Shown here one piece after another: positions 52,304 through 62,262 of a DNA stretch of 64,000 bases. Origin of the DNA: Neptuniibacter sp. UBA6509 (GTDB lineage Bacteria; Pseudomonadota; Gammaproteobacteria; Pseudomonadales; Balneatricaceae); assembly GCA_002435145.1 (NCBI GenBank), contig DJLT01000115.1, forward strand, positions 160,580-224,579, read 5' to 3'. The notes beneath the pieces were generated by a model. That model was not told the origin of the DNA and did no database searches. It saw nothing but the letters and a program-made list of their open reading frames with translations. Positions within the stretch are counted from its first letter, which is position 1, and each line of letters opens with the position of its first letter. A program made the translations under genes and the position numbers.

Positions 52304-52795
52304 TCAACTTTGCTCAGTTGTGTTACCGGTCGTATTACCCGTTGTATTAAAAGCCGCTTGGTTAAGCTCTGAGACGAATTGTTTTGCGTTCTTTATCGCT
52401 TTTAGTTCGATTTTATCTTCATCTTCTTTCAAATAAAGAGTGACTGTCTCTATGAAGTTCTCTTTGTGTATCCCGATTTCATCGATCTGACGGAAAGTTA
52501 CACGTGATTCAATTTCTTGATTAGGGATCGTCACAAGAACAGACTTAGGCGAAAATGTAACGCTACTGTTTTTTACTTCATCGCTTACTTTGGTTATATG
52601 ATGCTTGTACCAGCTTGCTAAGATAAGCACGATAACTAAAGGTGCTAGTAAATACAGCTTTGAAAGGTTCATCATCATTAACATAAGTGCTGCACCAACA
52701 GAACCTAGTTGTAGATTTGTAAAAAAAGTTATCTTTTTCTCAAAAAACTCTTTATCCCACGAGTAGCTTTGTTTTTCCGGCTCTGTCTTATCCAC
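52304..52795 (-). CDS. hypothetical membrane protein
   Basis: 163 residues. Two hydrophobic helices near 29-47 and 50-66 (QLGSVGAALMLMMMNLSKL and LLAPLVIVLILASWY), then a beta-rich cytoplasmic-type domain (SVTFSPKSVLVTIPNQEIESRVTFRQIDEIGIHKENFIETVTLYLKEDED) that looks like a small PH-like or YcxB-like fold. The C-terminus has a NTTGNTTGNTT repeat. Family not recognised. Confidence 0.55.
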   Translation of the reverse strand: MDKTEPEKQSYSWDKEFFEKKITFFTNLQLGSVGAALMLMMMNLSKLYLLAPLVIVLILASWYKHHITKVSDEVKNSSVTFSPKSVLVTIPNQEIESRVTFRQIDEIGIHKENFIETVTLYLKEDEDKIELKAIKNAKQFVSELNQAAFNTTGNTTGNTTEQS

Positions 52796-52952
52796 TTATC
52801 TATACCTAGTTAGATCGATAGCTGAGAGTCTCCCTTGAAGTGAAGGTTAATGCAATAGTATGCGCTCTAAGAAAAAGAGCCTGTGTGACTATCTAAGGCG
52901 CCCCGTCTTAGATTAAGCTGTCCTCATATGTATTCAGCTAGGGAGAATCTGA

Positions 52953-55900
52953 ATGTTAGGGTATAAAGCGATCAGTCTAGGCTTGCTATCAACTTTATTG
53001 CTAGTGGGGTGTTCTGATGACGATAGTGCAGCGCAAAAGAGTACTGGAGAGGGGCATTCTGTTGCTCAGGCGTTAGAAAAGCAATCTGCTGGAGATGTAA
53101 ATGAGCTTAGTATTGCTATCCTTGATATTTCCGAGCGTGAATTTGGCGATCTAAACGCTATCTCCCTTCTATTTAATACGCCTATCAAGCCTGATCAGTC
53201 TTTCAAAAAGTATATAAAGGTTGAACCTCAATTAGGTCAGCCCATTTTAAGTGAAGATGGTAAAACGCTTTACTTCACGGGTATTGAGCCGGCGACAGAG
53301 TATCAGCTTGATCTAGGAGCAGGTCTTGAAGCTGATAACGGGTCAGTGATTGAAATCGGTGTATCAACAGAAATAAAGACGCGCTCCTTATCCAGTCTGG
53401 TTTCATTTGAATCGGATGGCTTAGTTATGGTGCCAGGTAAAGTCGATTCTCTCCCTTTAATTGCTGTTAATGTCCCAGAAGCAGATATCAATATCTACAA
53501 AGTGAAGCCGGATAAAATTGTAAATTTCTTCGCTGAGTATGCTTCCTTAAACGACAGTGACCGTTGGTACTATGATGAGACACAATTAGGGCAAACTGTT
53601 GATTCGGTTTATAGCTCACGTCTTAAAATTAGCACGTTACGCAATCAGCGAAATAGAGCAAGTTTCCCGGTCAGTCATGTTCCTGGCATTGAGGAAGGTG
53701 GAATCTATTTAGCTACGGTCAGAGCGCCGGGAGGTTTTGATTTCCAGGCCACTTGGTTCACCGTCTCTGCTGTGGGTATTCAGGCAAGGGATTACGGGGA
53801 AAGTACCCGCTTTATAACGCAGGATGCAAAGAGCGGAGGCTTACTAGCGGGTGTTGAGTTAAGCATTCTCGATTACAACAATAAAGTTATTGCGTCAGGC
53901 GAGAGCGATTCTAACGGCGCTTGGGAAACAGATAATGAGTGGCAGCGTAAATCACCCAGATTAGTCCTTGGCAGGAAAGGGAATCAAGTTACAGTACTTA
54001 ACTATCATGCGCCTAACTTTGATCTATCGGATTTTTCTGTTTCAGGGCGAAAAACCAAAGTAGAGGAGTATTTTACCTATTCACCAAGAGATATTTATCG
54101 TCCGGGTGAGGAGTTAATTATTAGTACCTTGTCGCGTGGTATGGATGGTGAGTTATTCAGTAATCCTTTAATGATTGAATTGATCAAACCAGACGGTGAG
54201 AGTGCAGGCAAATGGCGAATAGATGCTTCAACAACAGGCTATTACGAATTTCGTCATATTTTGGGTGGGTCGGCACCACTCGGTGAGTGGCAAGCTCAAG
54301 TCTTTAATCCAGCAAAGCCAAAGCTAAAAGAGCGTTTTTCTTTTAAAGTTGAGGAGTTTCTGCCGGAGCGTTTACGTCTTGATTTAGGGCAAAGCACACT
54401 CACCAGCTTTAGCTTAGGTGACCCAATCACTTATCCTATTAAGGGTGAGTATCTATATGGCGCTCCGGCGTCAGGTAACAAGCTAGATACTCAAGTATCA
54501 GTTCGCGGTTGGGCACAGCCTTTTGAAACCTTAAAAGGATTCCATTTCGGTCATTCTGACAACGTTCCATGGCAGCAATTTAACTTAGATTCACTGGAGC
54601 TAGATAGCGAAGGGAAAACGGTTACTAAATTAGATAAAAAGCAATTTGATTGGAGCGGGTTTGATTCCCCCGCGCAGTTAAAGCTGCGCTATAGCTTATA
54701 TGAAAGTGGTGGCCGGGCAATTAATCGCCATAAATCAGTTTTGCTCTGGCCGCGTAATAGCTTTGTGGGCGTGAAGCCCAAGTTTGAAAATGATGTTTCA
54801 GATTCAGAACAGCAGATAGCGTTTGAAGTTGTTCGTGTTAATAAACAAGGAGAGCTGTTAACTCAAGGGGAAGCTAAGGCTACATTGTATCGCCTAGAGG
54901 AAAAGTATTTTTGGAGTCACACACCTGAACGAGGTTGGCATTATCAAATAGAGAAGAATGAGTATCCCGTTGCGCACGAGGTTCTCAGCTTTACCTCGGG
55001 TGAACCTCAAGCACTGAGTTTGCCCGTTGAATGGGGTCGCTATCGTTTAGAGTTAGATGATTATTTAGGCAAAAGCCAAACGGTTTACAGCTTTCAGGCT
55101 GGAGATAATTGGTACAACGCGTGGAACAGCGCATCAGATCGAATTAAACCGGATGAAGTCACTGTTGCACTTGATAAAGAGTTTTATCGTGTGGGTGATG
55201 TTGTTAATGTGAAATTAGCATCGCCGACGGAAGGAACCGCAATTGTACTGCTTGAAACCGATAAAGTTTTGCAAACGGTTGAAGTTAAATTGGTTGATCG
55301 AAAGGCTGATGTAGAGATCAAAATACCGCAAGGCTTAGCGCGTCACGATGCTTATATTTCCGCCTTTGTTGTCGCTCCAACAGAGCAACAGGATAAAGTG
55401 AGTAAACGCAGTTTTGGTATTGCACATCTACCGCTCAAGCGTTCGGATCGGAGACTAGATGTTGATATTCAAGTGGCTGACAAACTATTACCCGAAACCT
55501 CTGCGAATGTAACTGTTTCTGTCAAAGACCATTCGGGCAATCCTGTATCAGGAGATGTTTATGTCACGCTAAGCGCGGTTGATAGTGGTGTTTTAAGCCT
55601 AACAGGCTATGAGCCTCTGGATCCCTTTGAGTTCTTCTATGGTCGTCGTCGTTACCAAGCGGCTATTACCGACATGTATGATGACTTAGCAGAACCGACG
55701 TTAAGTGATCAGGCAGAGATTCGTTGGGGCGGTGATGGTGAACTAGCACGAGGAGGGGAAGCTCCACCGACTGATGTACAAATTGTTAGTTTGTTTAGCT
55801 CTCTGGTTAAAGTGGAGCAGGGCCAAGCTAGCATTAAGCTGGATCTTCCCGCGTTTGATGGTGAGTTAACCCTTAATGCAGTGGCGCACAGTGATCAGAA

Positions 55901-57854
55901 ATTTGGGGATGCTAGTGAAATTACTAAGGTCGCTTCTCCCGTCGTAGCTCAGTTATCAATGCCACGCTTTTTAGCCCTAGGGGATAAAGCGAATCTGGCG
56001 TTAGACCTATCTAATGTGAGTGGTATTGAGCAGAATATTAAGCTGACGTTGAGTACAGATAGTGCGGTAGCTCCCACAAATAAGGACTATCAGCTACAGC
56101 TAGCTGATGGAGAAAAACAGATCATACACTTCTTAGTGAGTGCCTCTCAGCTGGGCGCGGGCGAGATTAATGCAGAGATTGAACTGAGTGATAGCTCAGG
56201 GAAAAGCATTAGCTTAAAACGTGAATGGACCTTAGGCGTTCGATCCGCTTACCCCGCTGTTTATGATCAGAAAACAGCCGTTCTACAAAAAGGAGATGTG
56301 ACAAAGTTTCCATTTCCTGAGCTCAGTGGGCTTTCGATGGATACTGTCTTGGCTCAGCTTAGAGTAGGAACAACTCCGGATTTAGGCGCAAAAAGACATT
56401 TTACGCAATTAATGAACTACCCCTATGGCTGTTTAGAGCAAACGACCAGTAAGTCTCAGCCTCTCTCTGTTTTATTAAAACATGAGGCTACGCCTGCATT
56501 CGCTCAGGCTGTTAGTGATACAAAAATCCAGCAACAGATGGGTGCTGCGCTGTCTCGCTATGCTGAATTGCAAAAGGCGAATGGTTCGTTTGGCTTATGG
56601 GACAAGTTCTCACCGGAAGAGCATTGGCTGACTGCTTATGCAGCGGACTTTTTATTACAGATGCAACAAGCAGGGGTTTCTGTTCCAGAAAGTTTGCTCA
56701 GTCAATCTAAGCGCCGGTTGAATGCTTATATTCATAAACGCACGGCTCATTCAGTGAAAACATGGTCGGATATCCCTTCCCATTATGAGATCTCATATAA
56801 AGCGTTTGCAGCATATGTATTGGCGAAAGAGGGACAAGTTACTTTAGGTCCATTAAGAGAGCTTGTTGAAACTCAGTTAGATGATGCTAGAGGCATGGTG
56901 CCGGGTGTTCATCTGGGGTTAGCAATGATTGAAACCGGTAGCGTTGAAGAGGGAGAGAAGATTGTTCAGACAGCTTTAAATCAGAAAAGAGCGGAAGGTT
57001 ACTTAGGTGATTATGGCTCTGTAATACGCGATCAGGCGATGGCTATCCACTCTGTTTTAGGGTTTAAAGCGGCTTCTAAAGCTCTAAAGAAAAAAGCGAT
57101 GCAGTTAATACCAGAGCTGCTTGTAGAGATGAAGCAAGCGAAGTGGCTAAGTACCCAAGAGAGAGCTGCTTTGTTGCACCTCTCGTCAGAACTGTATCGA
57201 ATCGATTCTGCGGGCAAATGGGAAAGCGACCTCAAAACCGGTGAATTGGTTGAACTGATCTCTGCATCAGGCGAGTTAGGGCAAAACCTAGCAATCTCTA
57301 CGCTGGCTGAAACCTCTCTGACAAACACCGGGGATAAGCCGATTTTCGCTAGCTACAGCTGGACAGGCTTAACCGAAAATATGCCTGAAGCGGTGGACGA
57401 GGGTATTCGTATCAGAGTAGAGCAGTTCATGGTGAAAAATAGCGAGGCTGTTGGATTACAAAAAGGCCAAGTGCTTAACATGGGAGATACTGTATTAACG
57501 CGCGTGCGTTTGTACAGTGAACAACGTGTGCCTGATGGGCTCTTGATAAACCTTATGCCGGCAGGTTTGGAATTGGAAAATCAAAACCTACAAAACGCTT
57601 TAAAGCTAGAAGATATCAAGTTAGAAGGGGAGCCTCTTCAGCAGCGAGTGCGGCTTACTTATCAAGCGTTTAAAGATGATCGTTATGTTGCGGCTATGGA
57701 TATCCCAGCAAAACGAGAGCAAACACTCTATTTCTTATCTCGTGCTGTGACGCCAGGAGAATACAAGGTGCCACCTGCAATGGCTGAATCTATGTATAAA
57801 CCAGCGTATAGGGGGATTAGCAATAGCATTAAATCAATTTCGGTTATGCCGTAA
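52953..57854 (+). CDS. yfhM: alpha-2-macroglobulin family lipoprotein (YfhM type)
   Basis: 1633 residues. Lipobox LLLVG-C20 with Ser/Asp after it. Repeated MG domains, then the thioester motif PYG-C1160-LEQ, followed by the helical TED-like region and a receptor-like C-terminal. It is a periplasmic protease trap that forms a covalent link through its thioester, proposed to guard the wall when the outer membrane is breached. Paired with pbpC (3 nt gap), as in many gammaproteobacteria, where PBP1C repairs the peptidoglycan. Confidence 0.95.
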   Translation: MLGYKAISLGLLSTLLLVGCSDDDSAAQKSTGEGHSVAQALEKQSAGDVNELSIAILDISEREFGDLNAISLLFNTPIKPDQSFKKYIKVEPQLGQPILSEDGKTLYFTGIEPATEYQLDLGAGLEADNGSVIEIGVSTEIKTRSLSSLVSFESDGLVMVPGKVDSLPLIAVNVPEADINIYKVKPDKIVNFFAEYASLNDSDRWYYDETQLGQTVDSVYSSRLKISTLRNQRNRASFPVSHVPGIEEGGIYLATVRAPGGFDFQATWFTVSAVGIQARDYGESTRFITQDAKSGGLLAGVELSILDYNNKVIASGESDSNGAWETDNEWQRKSPRLVLGRKGNQVTVLNYHAPNFDLSDFSVSGRKTKVEEYFTYSPRDIYRPGEELIISTLSRGMDGELFSNPLMIELIKPDGESAGKWRIDASTTGYYEFRHILGGSAPLGEWQAQVFNPAKPKLKERFSFKVEEFLPERLRLDLGQSTLTSFSLGDPITYPIKGEYLYGAPASGNKLDTQVSVRGWAQPFETLKGFHFGHSDNVPWQQFNLDSLELDSEGKTVTKLDKKQFDWSGFDSPAQLKLRYSLYESGGRAINRHKSVLLWPRNSFVGVKPKFENDVSDSEQQIAFEVVRVNKQGELLTQGEAKATLYRLEEKYFWSHTPERGWHYQIEKNEYPVAHEVLSFTSGEPQALSLPVEWGRYRLELDDYLGKSQTVYSFQAGDNWYNAWNSASDRIKPDEVTVALDKEFYRVGDVVNVKLASPTEGTAIVLLETDKVLQTVEVKLVDRKADVEIKIPQGLARHDAYISAFVVAPTEQQDKVSKRSFGIAHLPLKRSDRRLDVDIQVADKLLPETSANVTVSVKDHSGNPVSGDVYVTLSAVDSGVLSLTGYEPLDPFEFFYGRRRYQAAITDMYDDLAEPTLSDQAEIRWGGDGELARGGEAPPTDVQIVSLFSSLVKVEQGQASIKLDLPAFDGELTLNAVAHSDQKFGDASEITKVASPVVAQLSMPRFLALGDKANLALDLSNVSGIEQNIKLTLSTDSAVAPTNKDYQLQLADGEKQIIHFLVSASQLGAGEINAEIELSDSSGKSISLKREWTLGVRSAYPAVYDQKTAVLQKGDVTKFPFPELSGLSMDTVLAQLRVGTTPDLGAKRHFTQLMNYPYGCLEQTTSKSQPLSVLLKHEATPAFAQAVSDTKIQQQMGAALSRYAELQKANGSFGLWDKFSPEEHWLTAYAADFLLQMQQAGVSVPESLLSQSKRRLNAYIHKRTAHSVKTWSDIPSHYEISYKAFAAYVLAKEGQVTLGPLRELVETQLDDARGMVPGVHLGLAMIETGSVEEGEKIVQTALNQKRAEGYLGDYGSVIRDQAMAIHSVLGFKAASKALKKKAMQLIPELLVEMKQAKWLSTQERAALLHLSSELYRIDSAGKWESDLKTGELVELISASGELGQNLAISTLAETSLTNTGDKPIFASYSWTGLTENMPEAVDEGIRIRVEQFMVKNSEAVGLQKGQVLNMGDTVLTRVRLYSEQRVPDGLLINLMPAGLELENQNLQNALKLEDIKLEGEPLQQRVRLTYQAFKDDRYVAAMDIPAKREQTLYFLSRAVTPGEYKVPPAMAESMYKPAYRGISNSIKSISVMP

Positions 57855-57857
57855 TTG

Positions 57858-60212
57858 ATGGTTTGGCTTAAAGGTTTTTGCTGTCTGCTATTGATAGCCC
57901 TGCTCACTGTAGCGGGGCTGTTAGTAGCAGATCATCTATCTCCTCTTAAATTACCCAATCAAAGTGAAGACTTTGCCTCTATCGTATTAGATCGTGAGGG
58001 TGAGCCTTTACGTTCATTTGCAGATAAAAAAGGCGTTTGGCGTTATGAAATATCAGTTGATGACGTTTCGCCGCGTTATATAGATGCGTTGATCGGTTAT
58101 GAAGACCAGTATTTTTATCAGCACTTTGGTGTAAACCCTTTTAGTTTAGGGCGTGCTGCTTTGCAGTTTGTACAAGAGGGACGAGTCGTTTCAGGCGGGT
58201 CTACCTTGACGATGCAGGTTGCGCGGATACTCCACCCTCATTCACGCACGGTAACAGGGAAGTTAAATCAGATTTTTAGAGCATTTCAGTTAGAGTGGCA
58301 CCTGAGTAAAACTGAAATTATGGAGCTCTACCTAAATTACGCACCTTTTGGCGGAACGCTAGAAGGCGTGCAAGCGGCCAGCTTACAGTATCTGCATAAA
58401 CCGGTATCCTCATTAAGATATTCTGAAGCGGCACTGCTTGCCGTACTCCCTCAAGCTCCCTCAAGGCTTAGGCCCGATCGCCATCCTAAACGTGCTGAAA
58501 GTGCGCGCAATAAAGTACTTGAACGAATGCTATTACAAGAGCGTTGGGATGAATTGACTGTCACTACAGCTAAAGAAGAGCAGATTGCTGTATGGCCACT
58601 AGAAACACCTTCGGATGCGCCCTTACTCAGTAGACGCTTACATCGGGAGTTACCGACGCAAAGGGTGATTAAAACCACGATTGATTTGAATATTCAGACC
58701 CAGTTTCAAGAAAGCATTCAGGCCTATGTTTCTAATCTACCTGAACAGATATCAGCCTCAGTAATCCTCGTTGATAATCGATCAAGTGAAGTATTGTCTT
58801 ATGTTGGCTCGGCAGATTTTTATGATGATCGCCGTGCAGGGCATGTGGATATGACAACCGCTGTACGTTCACCGGGATCGACGCTTAAACCATTTCTATT
58901 TGGTTTGGCTATAGACGCTAACCTAATTCATAGCGAATCATTGTTAGCAGATGTACCGCGTGTACAAAGTCACTATCGTCCCGGAAATTTCAGTCAAGGT
59001 TTCTCAGGCCCAGTATCAGCTTCACAAGCATTAGTTCGATCACTGAATTTGCCATTTGTGCAGCTTATTGAAGCCTATGGTTCTCAAAATTTCGTCAATA
59101 AATTACATCATGTAGGGGTGGGTTTAAAGATTCCTCAGGGGGGAGCTAACCCTACGGTTATTTTAGGCGGCGCAGGTTTCTCACTCGAAAAGCTTGTCAC
59201 AGCGTACAGTGCTTTTGCGAATGAAGGATATGTTCGGCCTTTACAGTATTTGTCTGATGCTCGATCTGACCTTACGGGCCTGCTTAAAAGCAAGGATAAA
59301 AGGCGACGACTATTAACTCCAGAGTCTGCTTGGATAACCTGGAATGTACTGCAAGATGTGCCACTGCCGTTGAACATGCGCTATGGCTTATCACGGGAAA
59401 GTTTACCTCCTATAGGTTGGAAAACTGGAACCAGTTGGGATTATCGCGATGTTTGGGCAGTAGGAGTATCGAAAGATTATACCTTAGGTGTTTGGTTAGG
59501 CCGCCCTGACGGAAAGCCTATGGAGAAAACGATGGGTAGTCTTTTAGCGGGCCCACTTTTATTTAACCTTTTTGGTCAAATAGATCGTTCAAATGTGGAA
59601 TTGCCTCAACCTGTGAATGTAGAGGAACAGTCCATCTGTTGGCCTGATGGTCGAAGAGCAAGCCTGATTAAAGATAGTCATTGTCATATAAGAAGGAGTG
59701 CGTATATCAGTAAAGGGAGTGCACCGCGTACGTTGATGCCGGGCTATCAGTGGGGCAGCGATCAGGCACTCTTTTTTAAGCCTGATTTAGCATATCAAGC
59801 GAGCCCAGAAAGTGGTCTACGTGTATCGATGAGTTGTTTAGATAAAGCTGTTCTTAAAACTACTTATTTATGGCCTGATGTATTTGATACTTGGTTACGC
59901 CCTGACAGACGAAAATATAATCTGTTACCTGCATTTGATCCTATTTGTACAACGATACAGCAAAGTAAGGCTCAATTAAGAGTTACAGGGGTTAATCATG
60001 GGCAGGTATATCATGTGCTCAAGGAGAAGCCTTTGACTCTTAGACTCAAAGTGGAAGGGCCGACGGGGAAAATATTTTGGTATTTAAATGGTGACTTGCA
60101 AGATGAGTACACGGCAGAGATATCGCTTACGCTGAATCAACGAAGGGACTATGAGTTGTTTGTGCAGGATAAGTCAGGAAGAACCGCACGCTTAGAGTTT
60201 AAATTGCTCTAA
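57858..60212 (+). CDS. pbpC: penicillin-binding protein 1C (PbpC)
   Basis: About 784 residues from ATG 57858, 3 nt after the yfhM stop. TM anchor at 5-25, glycosyltransferase domain (about 55-225: IGYEDQYFYQHFGVNPFSLGRAALQ, GGSTLTMQVAR), transpeptidase with SxxK Ser341 (SPGSTLKPF), SLN-type motif SLNLP and KTG (GWKTGTSWDY), and a C-terminal biPBP_C domain. Bifunctional in principle; the E. coli enzyme does not bind most beta-lactams well. Confidence 0.95.
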   Translation: MVWLKGFCCLLLIALLTVAGLLVADHLSPLKLPNQSEDFASIVLDREGEPLRSFADKKGVWRYEISVDDVSPRYIDALIGYEDQYFYQHFGVNPFSLGRAALQFVQEGRVVSGGSTLTMQVARILHPHSRTVTGKLNQIFRAFQLEWHLSKTEIMELYLNYAPFGGTLEGVQAASLQYLHKPVSSLRYSEAALLAVLPQAPSRLRPDRHPKRAESARNKVLERMLLQERWDELTVTTAKEEQIAVWPLETPSDAPLLSRRLHRELPTQRVIKTTIDLNIQTQFQESIQAYVSNLPEQISASVILVDNRSSEVLSYVGSADFYDDRRAGHVDMTTAVRSPGSTLKPFLFGLAIDANLIHSESLLADVPRVQSHYRPGNFSQGFSGPVSASQALVRSLNLPFVQLIEAYGSQNFVNKLHHVGVGLKIPQGGANPTVILGGAGFSLEKLVTAYSAFANEGYVRPLQYLSDARSDLTGLLKSKDKRRRLLTPESAWITWNVLQDVPLPLNMRYGLSRESLPPIGWKTGTSWDYRDVWAVGVSKDYTLGVWLGRPDGKPMEKTMGSLLAGPLLFNLFGQIDRSNVELPQPVNVEEQSICWPDGRRASLIKDSHCHIRRSAYISKGSAPRTLMPGYQWGSDQALFFKPDLAYQASPESGLRVSMSCLDKAVLKTTYLWPDVFDTWLRPDRRKYNLLPAFDPICTTIQQSKAQLRVTGVNHGQVYHVLKEKPLTLRLKVEGPTGKIFWYLNGDLQDEYTAEISLTLNQRRDYELFVQDKSGRTARLEFKLL

Positions 60213-60405
60213 TTTGGTGGTGATAGTTTGGTAGCTATTGCGTAGGCAACCGAAGTGTTCAAGCGTTAGAGCTTAGACTTTATAACCCGCTTCTAGGCTT
60301 TAGTATTCAGTCATTTGGTTAGTCATTTTAGCAGAATGGGTTGCCTGATCAGTATTAACTGCTCTATTATTTAGATCTTTCTAATATAGAGTGGGGCGGC
60401 TTTGA

Positions 60406-61359
60406 ATGTTAAAAATAACCGGGATGTTACTTTCTACTTTCCTTCTACTACCAATAACCTCTTTCGCAAGTCCTGAGGATAATTATCCGGAATCTTTGCT
60501 CTATAGTCAGCCAAAAAAAGTGGCTAAGAATGTATGGACATCTATTGGCGCAACTCAATACTACAGTTATGAAAATGGTGGGCACAATAATAACCTGTCT
60601 TTCGTTATCGGAACGGATTCCATCCTAGTGGTAAATGGCGGTTCATCTTATCTTTTAGCAAAAGCCTTGCATGATGAAATTAAAAAAATCAGCGCTCTAC
60701 CCGTTAAGTATGTGGTTGATGAAAATGGTCAGTCGCATGCGATATTAGGCAATGGGTACTGGAAAGAGCAAGGTGCGAAAATTATTGCTCATGTAGATGC
60801 GCTTGAAGAGGTATCAGAGCAGGGCCTTGAGGGCTTGGAGAATCTACAAACAATTTTAAAAGAACGGGCTGAAGGAACAGAGCTTATAGCAGTCGATGAA
60901 ACTTTTACTGATCAGTTAACGCTCGATTTGGGTGGTTTAAAGGTTGAACTTATCCATTTTGGTCCAGCTCACTCGGTTGGTGATATCTCAGTTTTTGTAC
61001 CTGCCAATAATGTACTGATTGCGGGTGATATGGCTTTCCAACAGCGTTTACTGCCTATTTTTCCTGATACCGATACTGCCGAATGGTTAGAAACTTGGAA
61101 CAACGCATTTGCTCCGTTTGCTGAAGATAAAATTATTATTCCGGGTCATGGTGATGTGACTGACTTCAAAACCGTCGATCAATGGACCCGAGGCTATTTA
61201 GCGTATATCAGGGCTAAAGTAGCTGAACTTTTAGAAAACGATGGCTCGCTTGAAGATGCTTACCTAATTGATCAAAGCCCTTATGCCCATTTAGAAACGT
61301 TTGATCAGCTTGCTGCTAAAAACGCAGGGCGAGTATTCGAAGCCATGGAGTTCGAATAA
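60406..61359 (+). CDS. periplasmic metallo-beta-lactamase-fold protein with degenerate metal motif
   Basis: 317 residues. Signal peptide (MLKITGMLLSTFLLLPITSFA), then the MBL fold: NNLSFVIGTDSILVVNGGSS, VELIHFGPAHSVGDISVFVP, LIAGDMAF, IIPGHGDV. The usual HxHxDH segment is replaced by ENGQSH in VVDENGQSHAILGN, so two His and the Asp of the first metal site are missing while the later His, Asp and His remain. It may bind one metal through other residues or be inactive. No ribosome-binding site is strong. Followed by the DUF411 gene, which it may accompany. Confidence 0.8.
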   Translation: MLKITGMLLSTFLLLPITSFASPEDNYPESLLYSQPKKVAKNVWTSIGATQYYSYENGGHNNNLSFVIGTDSILVVNGGSSYLLAKALHDEIKKISALPVKYVVDENGQSHAILGNGYWKEQGAKIIAHVDALEEVSEQGLEGLENLQTILKERAEGTELIAVDETFTDQLTLDLGGLKVELIHFGPAHSVGDISVFVPANNVLIAGDMAFQQRLLPIFPDTDTAEWLETWNNAFAPFAEDKIIIPGHGDVTDFKTVDQWTRGYLAYIRAKVAELLENDGSLEDAYLIDQSPYAHLETFDQLAAKNAGRVFEAMEFE

Positions 61360-61498
61360 TTTAAACATCAGTGTTGGTTTAAAGTTTATGCCAAGAGGAA
61401 TAGATAAAGATTAGTAACCAGACATCGTAAGAAGTAGCCTGATCTGTGTTAGCCCGTTAAAATAGAGACCATAATGAATGAGTTGATAGGGTAGGCGA

Positions 61499-61987
61499 AT
61501 GAAGAAGTGGTTATGTTTTGCAGCAGCGTTGATGATGTCTATTTCTATTAGCTCCGTTCAGGCTGCTAATCCAGTTTGGCAAGAAAACAAAACAGAGTCT
61601 GTCTATGAAATAGACGTTTACCATAGCCCTACGTGCGGATGTTGTAAGGGGTGGATTGAGCATCTGGAAGATCACAACTTTTCTGTCAACAGCATAGAGA
61701 TGCATGATGTCTCGCCGATTAAGCAAAAACTGGGAGTACCTGCACAAGGCGCTTCCTGCCATACCGCTGTTGTTAATGGTTTGGTTGTGGAAGGGCATGT
61801 TCCCGCTCAAGATATAAAAACACTACTTAATCAGAAAATACATAATACGCGTTTATTGACGGTGCCAGGAATGCCGTCAGGTGGTCCGGGAATGGATATG
61901 CCGGGGGCTAGAAAAGATGCGTTTAAAGTCTATGCCGTATCAGATCAAGATGAGGTCAGTACTTATAATGAGTACGAGGGCTATTAA
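61499..61987 (+). CDS. DUF411 family metal-binding protein
   Basis: 162 residues. Signal peptide ending SVQA, then YHSPTCGCCKGWIEHLEDH, the CGCC motif of DUF411 proteins, often found near copper-resistance genes. A further Cys (GASCHTAVV) and a His-containing VEGHVP make a likely Cu or other soft-metal site. The tail has Met-rich PGMPSGGPGMDMPG, another copper-binding hint. Exported to the periplasm. Confidence 0.85.
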   Translation: MKKWLCFAAALMMSISISSVQAANPVWQENKTESVYEIDVYHSPTCGCCKGWIEHLEDHNFSVNSIEMHDVSPIKQKLGVPAQGASCHTAVVNGLVVEGHVPAQDIKTLLNQKIHNTRLLTVPGMPSGGPGMDMPGARKDAFKVYAVSDQDEVSTYNEYEGY

Positions 61988-62041
61988 TTTTCTTGATTCA
62001 GAGAGCTTTTTACAAGAACCCTTTTGCCTCGAAGTTCTCAA

Positions 62042-62153
62042 TTAAGCGCTATTAGTTAAGAGGTATTAGTTAAGAGGTATTAGTTTAAAGGGATTAGTTT
62101 AAAGAGATTAGTGTAGAGGGATGAGCTAAGAGCTTTTAGCTAGGAACTTTTAG
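62042..62153. repeat. 14-bp tandem repeat, 8 imperfect copies
   Basis: Units begin at 62042 and recur every 14 bp: TTAAGCGCTATTAG, TTAAGAGGTATTAG (twice), TTTAAAGGGATTAG, TTTAAAGAGATTAG, TGTAGAGGGATGAG, CTAAGAGCTTTTAG, CTAGGAACTTTTAG. Copies 2 and 3 are identical and divergence grows outward, as in a decaying slippage array. Confidence 0.85.
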
Positions 62154-62220
62154 ATTAGAGCGGCTGGATAAAGTTTTATAGAAAACGGCGCAGATCAAAG
62201 AGTGCAAAGATAATTGAAAT

Positions 62221-62244
62221 AAAGGCGAACAGCTGTTCGCCTTT
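62221..62244. terminator. bidirectional terminator between DUF411 gene and yceI
   Basis: AAAGGCGAACA GC TGTTCGCCTTT, a perfect palindrome able to fold in both directions; 18 nt from the yceI stop. Confidence 0.75.
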
Positions 62245-62262
62245 ATCATATCTATCTGCTGA

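Larger units (their letters stand above)
61988..62262. other. intergenic region with a 14-bp tandem repeat and terminator
   Basis: Contains eight 14-bp tandem units (62042-62153) and a palindromic terminator (62221-62244). No gene. Confidence 0.6.
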
